Source: Pandoraea sputorum
Lineage (GTDB): Bacteria > Pseudomonadota > Gammaproteobacteria > Burkholderiales > Burkholderiaceae
Length of the DNA stretch: 64,000 nt
NCBI RefSeq assembly: GCF_000814845.2
Contig: NZ_CP010431.2
Location: 1,364,001-1,428,000 of the forward strand
Reading direction: 5' to 3'
The notes beneath the pieces were generated by a model. That model did no database searches. It had not been told where the DNA came from and was given only the letters and a program-made list of their open reading frames with translations. The position numbers were made by a program, and so were the translations under genes. Shown in pieces: positions 62,708 through 64,000 of this stretch. Every line of letters starts with the position of its first letter. Within the stretch, counting starts at the first letter, position 1.

Positions 62708-62735
62708 CCGCGTGTTTCGGCACGCGGTTTTTTTT
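62708..62735 (+). terminator. Rho-independent terminator of boxCBA
   Basis: CCGCGTG (62708-62714), loop TTTCGG, CACGCGG (62721-62727), then T8, 84 bp after boxA. Confidence 0.9.
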
Positions 62736-62835
62736 CGTCCCGATGGTATTCGATGCTGTCTCAAGTGCGTCACCGGAATTGAGTAACATGGAGGAGCTGT
62801 TTCCCTTCCATTTTTTTCTCTGAACGGAGAGTCAC

Positions 62836-63417
62836 ATGGGCAAGAAGCGGATTCTGGTGTTGGCGGGCGACTACGTCGAAGACTACGAGCTGATGGTGCC
62901 GGTGCAGGCGCTGATGGCCGTCGGGCATCGCGTGGAAGTCGTCTGCCCTGGCAAGAAGGCGGGCGACAAGGTGCGCACTGCGATTCACGATTTCGAAGGC
63001 GATCAGACCTACAGCGAGAAGCGCGGTCACGACTTCACGCTCAACGCGACGTTCGATGGCCTCTCGCCAGCGGACTTCGACGCGCTGGTGATCCCTGGTG
63101 GCCGCGCCCCTGAATATCTGCGGCTCAACGAGCAGGTGCTCGCCGCCGTGCGCCACTTTGCCGAGAACGACAAGCCGATTGCCGCGATCTGTCACGGCGC
63201 GCAGTTGCTCGCGGCCGCAGGTGTGATCGAAGGGCGCGAATGCTCGGCGTACCCCGCTTGTGCACCGGAAGTGCGTCTGGCGGGCGGTAAGTACATGGAG
63301 ATCGCCATCGACGACGCCCATACCGATGGCAAACTTGTCACCGCCCCGGCGTGGCCCGCGCACCCCGCGTGGATCGCACAGTTCCTCGCCGTGCTCGGCA
63401 CGAAAATCGAGCTGTAA
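62836..63417 (+). CDS. DJ-1/PfpI family protein
   Basis: The 193-residue protein begins [22 protein letters not shown] and has nucleophile elbow [10 protein letters not shown] (near residue 116), with Glu near 16 and [11 protein letters not shown] near 83. Class is the PfpI/YhbO group of DJ-1 proteins, linked to stress protection or glyoxal removal. It lies just after boxCBA but is separated by the operon terminator, so it is likely an independent unit. Confidence 0.88.
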   Translation: MGKKRILVLAGDYVEDYELMVPVQALMAVGHRVEVVCPGKKAGDKVRTAIHDFEGDQTYSEKRGHDFTLNATFDGLSPADFDALVIPGGRAPEYLRLNEQVLAAVRHFAENDKPIAAICHGAQLLAAAGVIEGRECSAYPACAPEVRLAGGKYMEIAIDDAHTDGKLVTAPAWPAHPAWIAQFLAVLGTKIEL

Positions 63418-63439
63418 TGCCGCAGTAAAGCAGCCGTAG

Positions 63440-63461
63440 TGCAGCAGTAATGCAGCAGTAA
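63440..63461. repeat. Two tandem 11-bp repeats
   Basis: TGCAGCAGTAA occurs twice head to tail (63440-63450, 63451-63461), with degenerate copies just upstream, in the intergenic region after the DJ-1 gene. Confidence 0.8.
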
Positions 63462-63647
63462 TGCAGGACCTCCCATCGGACGTCGCCGCCGCTGCGGTCG
63501 TTGCCGCAGACGCGCGGCGGATTTGTCCGATCTTGCCTCATTTTCGAAAGCTGGATGCGCGACGCCGCAGCAAGATTGCCGCTCTCAACCGGGGTGGCCG
63601 GCGTCCGCACACGTCACGGCCCCCTGCCACGACCAGGGAGCGTCGCG

Positions 63648-64000
63648 ATGCAGGTCAACACTTTCCTCGTTCACAGTGACATCGATCACCACCGTCACGA
63701 CCAACCAATCGGCGACGCCACCGGGCGCGCCGGTTTGTTGCCGGAAGCCGGGCCGCAGGGCATCTTCGGTGCGGTCGTCGGGCACGACGGCAGTGGTGCG
63801 TCGCTGCCGGACATCGGCCCCTACGATTTTTCCAGCGCCACACGCGTGACCGATGCCATGCCGATGGGCAGCACGGGCGCGGCGATCCGCATGTCGCTCA
63901 CGCTGCGTGCGGATATGCCTCAGTACGTCGTCAAGGCGTGCCCGAGCGCAGGGCATGCCGCACAGGCATGGCTGGCGTCGCGGCTCTTCGGCGCCGTGGG
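63648..64000 (+). CDS. Unknown protein, 3' end cut by window
   Basis: The frame from ATG 63648 stays open for at least 117 residues to the window edge and is preceded by AGGGAG at SD distance, so it is a real start. The protein begins MQVNTFLVHSDIDHHRHD, is Gly/Ala/Pro-rich (GLLPEAGPQGIFGAVVGHDG) and shows no known motif, signal peptide or membrane segment in the visible part. I do not recognise a family. Confidence 0.6.
   Translation, partial: MQVNTFLVHSDIDHHRHDQPIGDATGRAGLLPEAGPQGIFGAVVGHDGSGASLPDIGPYDFSSATRVTDAMPMGSTGAAIRMSLTLRADMPQYVVKACPSAGHAAQAWLASRLFGAV

Noticed and set aside
58110..62789. Three long minus-strand open frames opposite boxC, boxB and boxA
   Set aside because: They mirror well-identified box genes and have no SD or domain.

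Overview
The window is about 64 kb of high-GC, gene-dense chromosome from a betaproteobacterium of the Burkholderiaceae. It looks Pandoraea- or Burkholderia-like, judging by the aerobic CoA-linked benzoate (box) cluster with its BoxR regulator, the cyo quinol oxidase operon, the many LysR/TetR/Lrp regulators paired with small transporters, and the overall codon use. The genus is inferred from gene content and style; no database search was run. No insertion sequence, prophage or CRISPR array was seen. The window cuts through a gene at each end.

Layout. 1-5.6 kb: end of an anion:cation symporter-family MFS transporter, a 1030-residue FAD/Fe-S D-2-hydroxyacid dehydrogenase-like protein and a PLP-dependent D-threonine/3-hydroxyaspartate aldolase-like enzyme. 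5.7-5.9 kb: tRNA-Ala(GGC) and tRNA-Glu(UUC) with a shared terminator. 6-13.3 kb: YciI, an AraC regulator divergent from an EamA exporter, a YjjJ-type HipA kinase with its own HTH and three phased repeats upstream, a VOC protein, an SDR, a YoaK-family membrane protein and a two-TOBE molbindin. 13.3-15.6 kb: a NifQ-like protein and two tandem paralogues whose N-termini resemble the translocation domain of Salmonella WEK(I/M)xxFF type III effectors; one of them is frameshifted. 15.8-25 kb: small enzymes, a YadGH-type ABC-2 transporter, and VOC/TetR, LysR/SDR and Lrp/EamA pairs.

25-31 kb: a Fur-box-preceded TonB-dependent receptor, a TetR gene flanked by two near-identical operators with an Ohr peroxidase gene, DUF1439, SlyX and YnfA. 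31-36.8 kb: a SufR-like regulator divergent from an MFS-LysR pair, a PAS-PAS-GGDEF cyclase, and an Lrp gene divergent from a LysE exporter. 37.3-41.4 kb: cyoABCD, in which cyoD is frameshifted in a C-run as given. 41.7-52.2 kb: an FtsI-type PBP, DUF3047, LysE, an orphan 455-residue protein, a two-gene chromate transporter divergent from LysR, a TlpA-like thioredoxin, a transglutaminase-like protein and selD.

52.3-63.4 kb: the benzoate box regulon. On the minus strand are a DUF4863 protein, boxD, bclA and an alpha/beta hydrolase; on the plus strand are boxR and boxC-boxB-boxA. Benzoate is activated to benzoyl-CoA by BclA, epoxidised by BoxA/BoxB, ring-cleaved by BoxC, and the semialdehyde is oxidised by BoxD. 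BoxR carries an HTH and a shikimate-kinase-like domain that senses benzoyl-CoA. A TGCA-N6-TGCA operator lies exactly on the -10 box of the boxC promoter. A DJ-1/PfpI gene and the start of an unknown gene with a good ribosome-binding site close the window.
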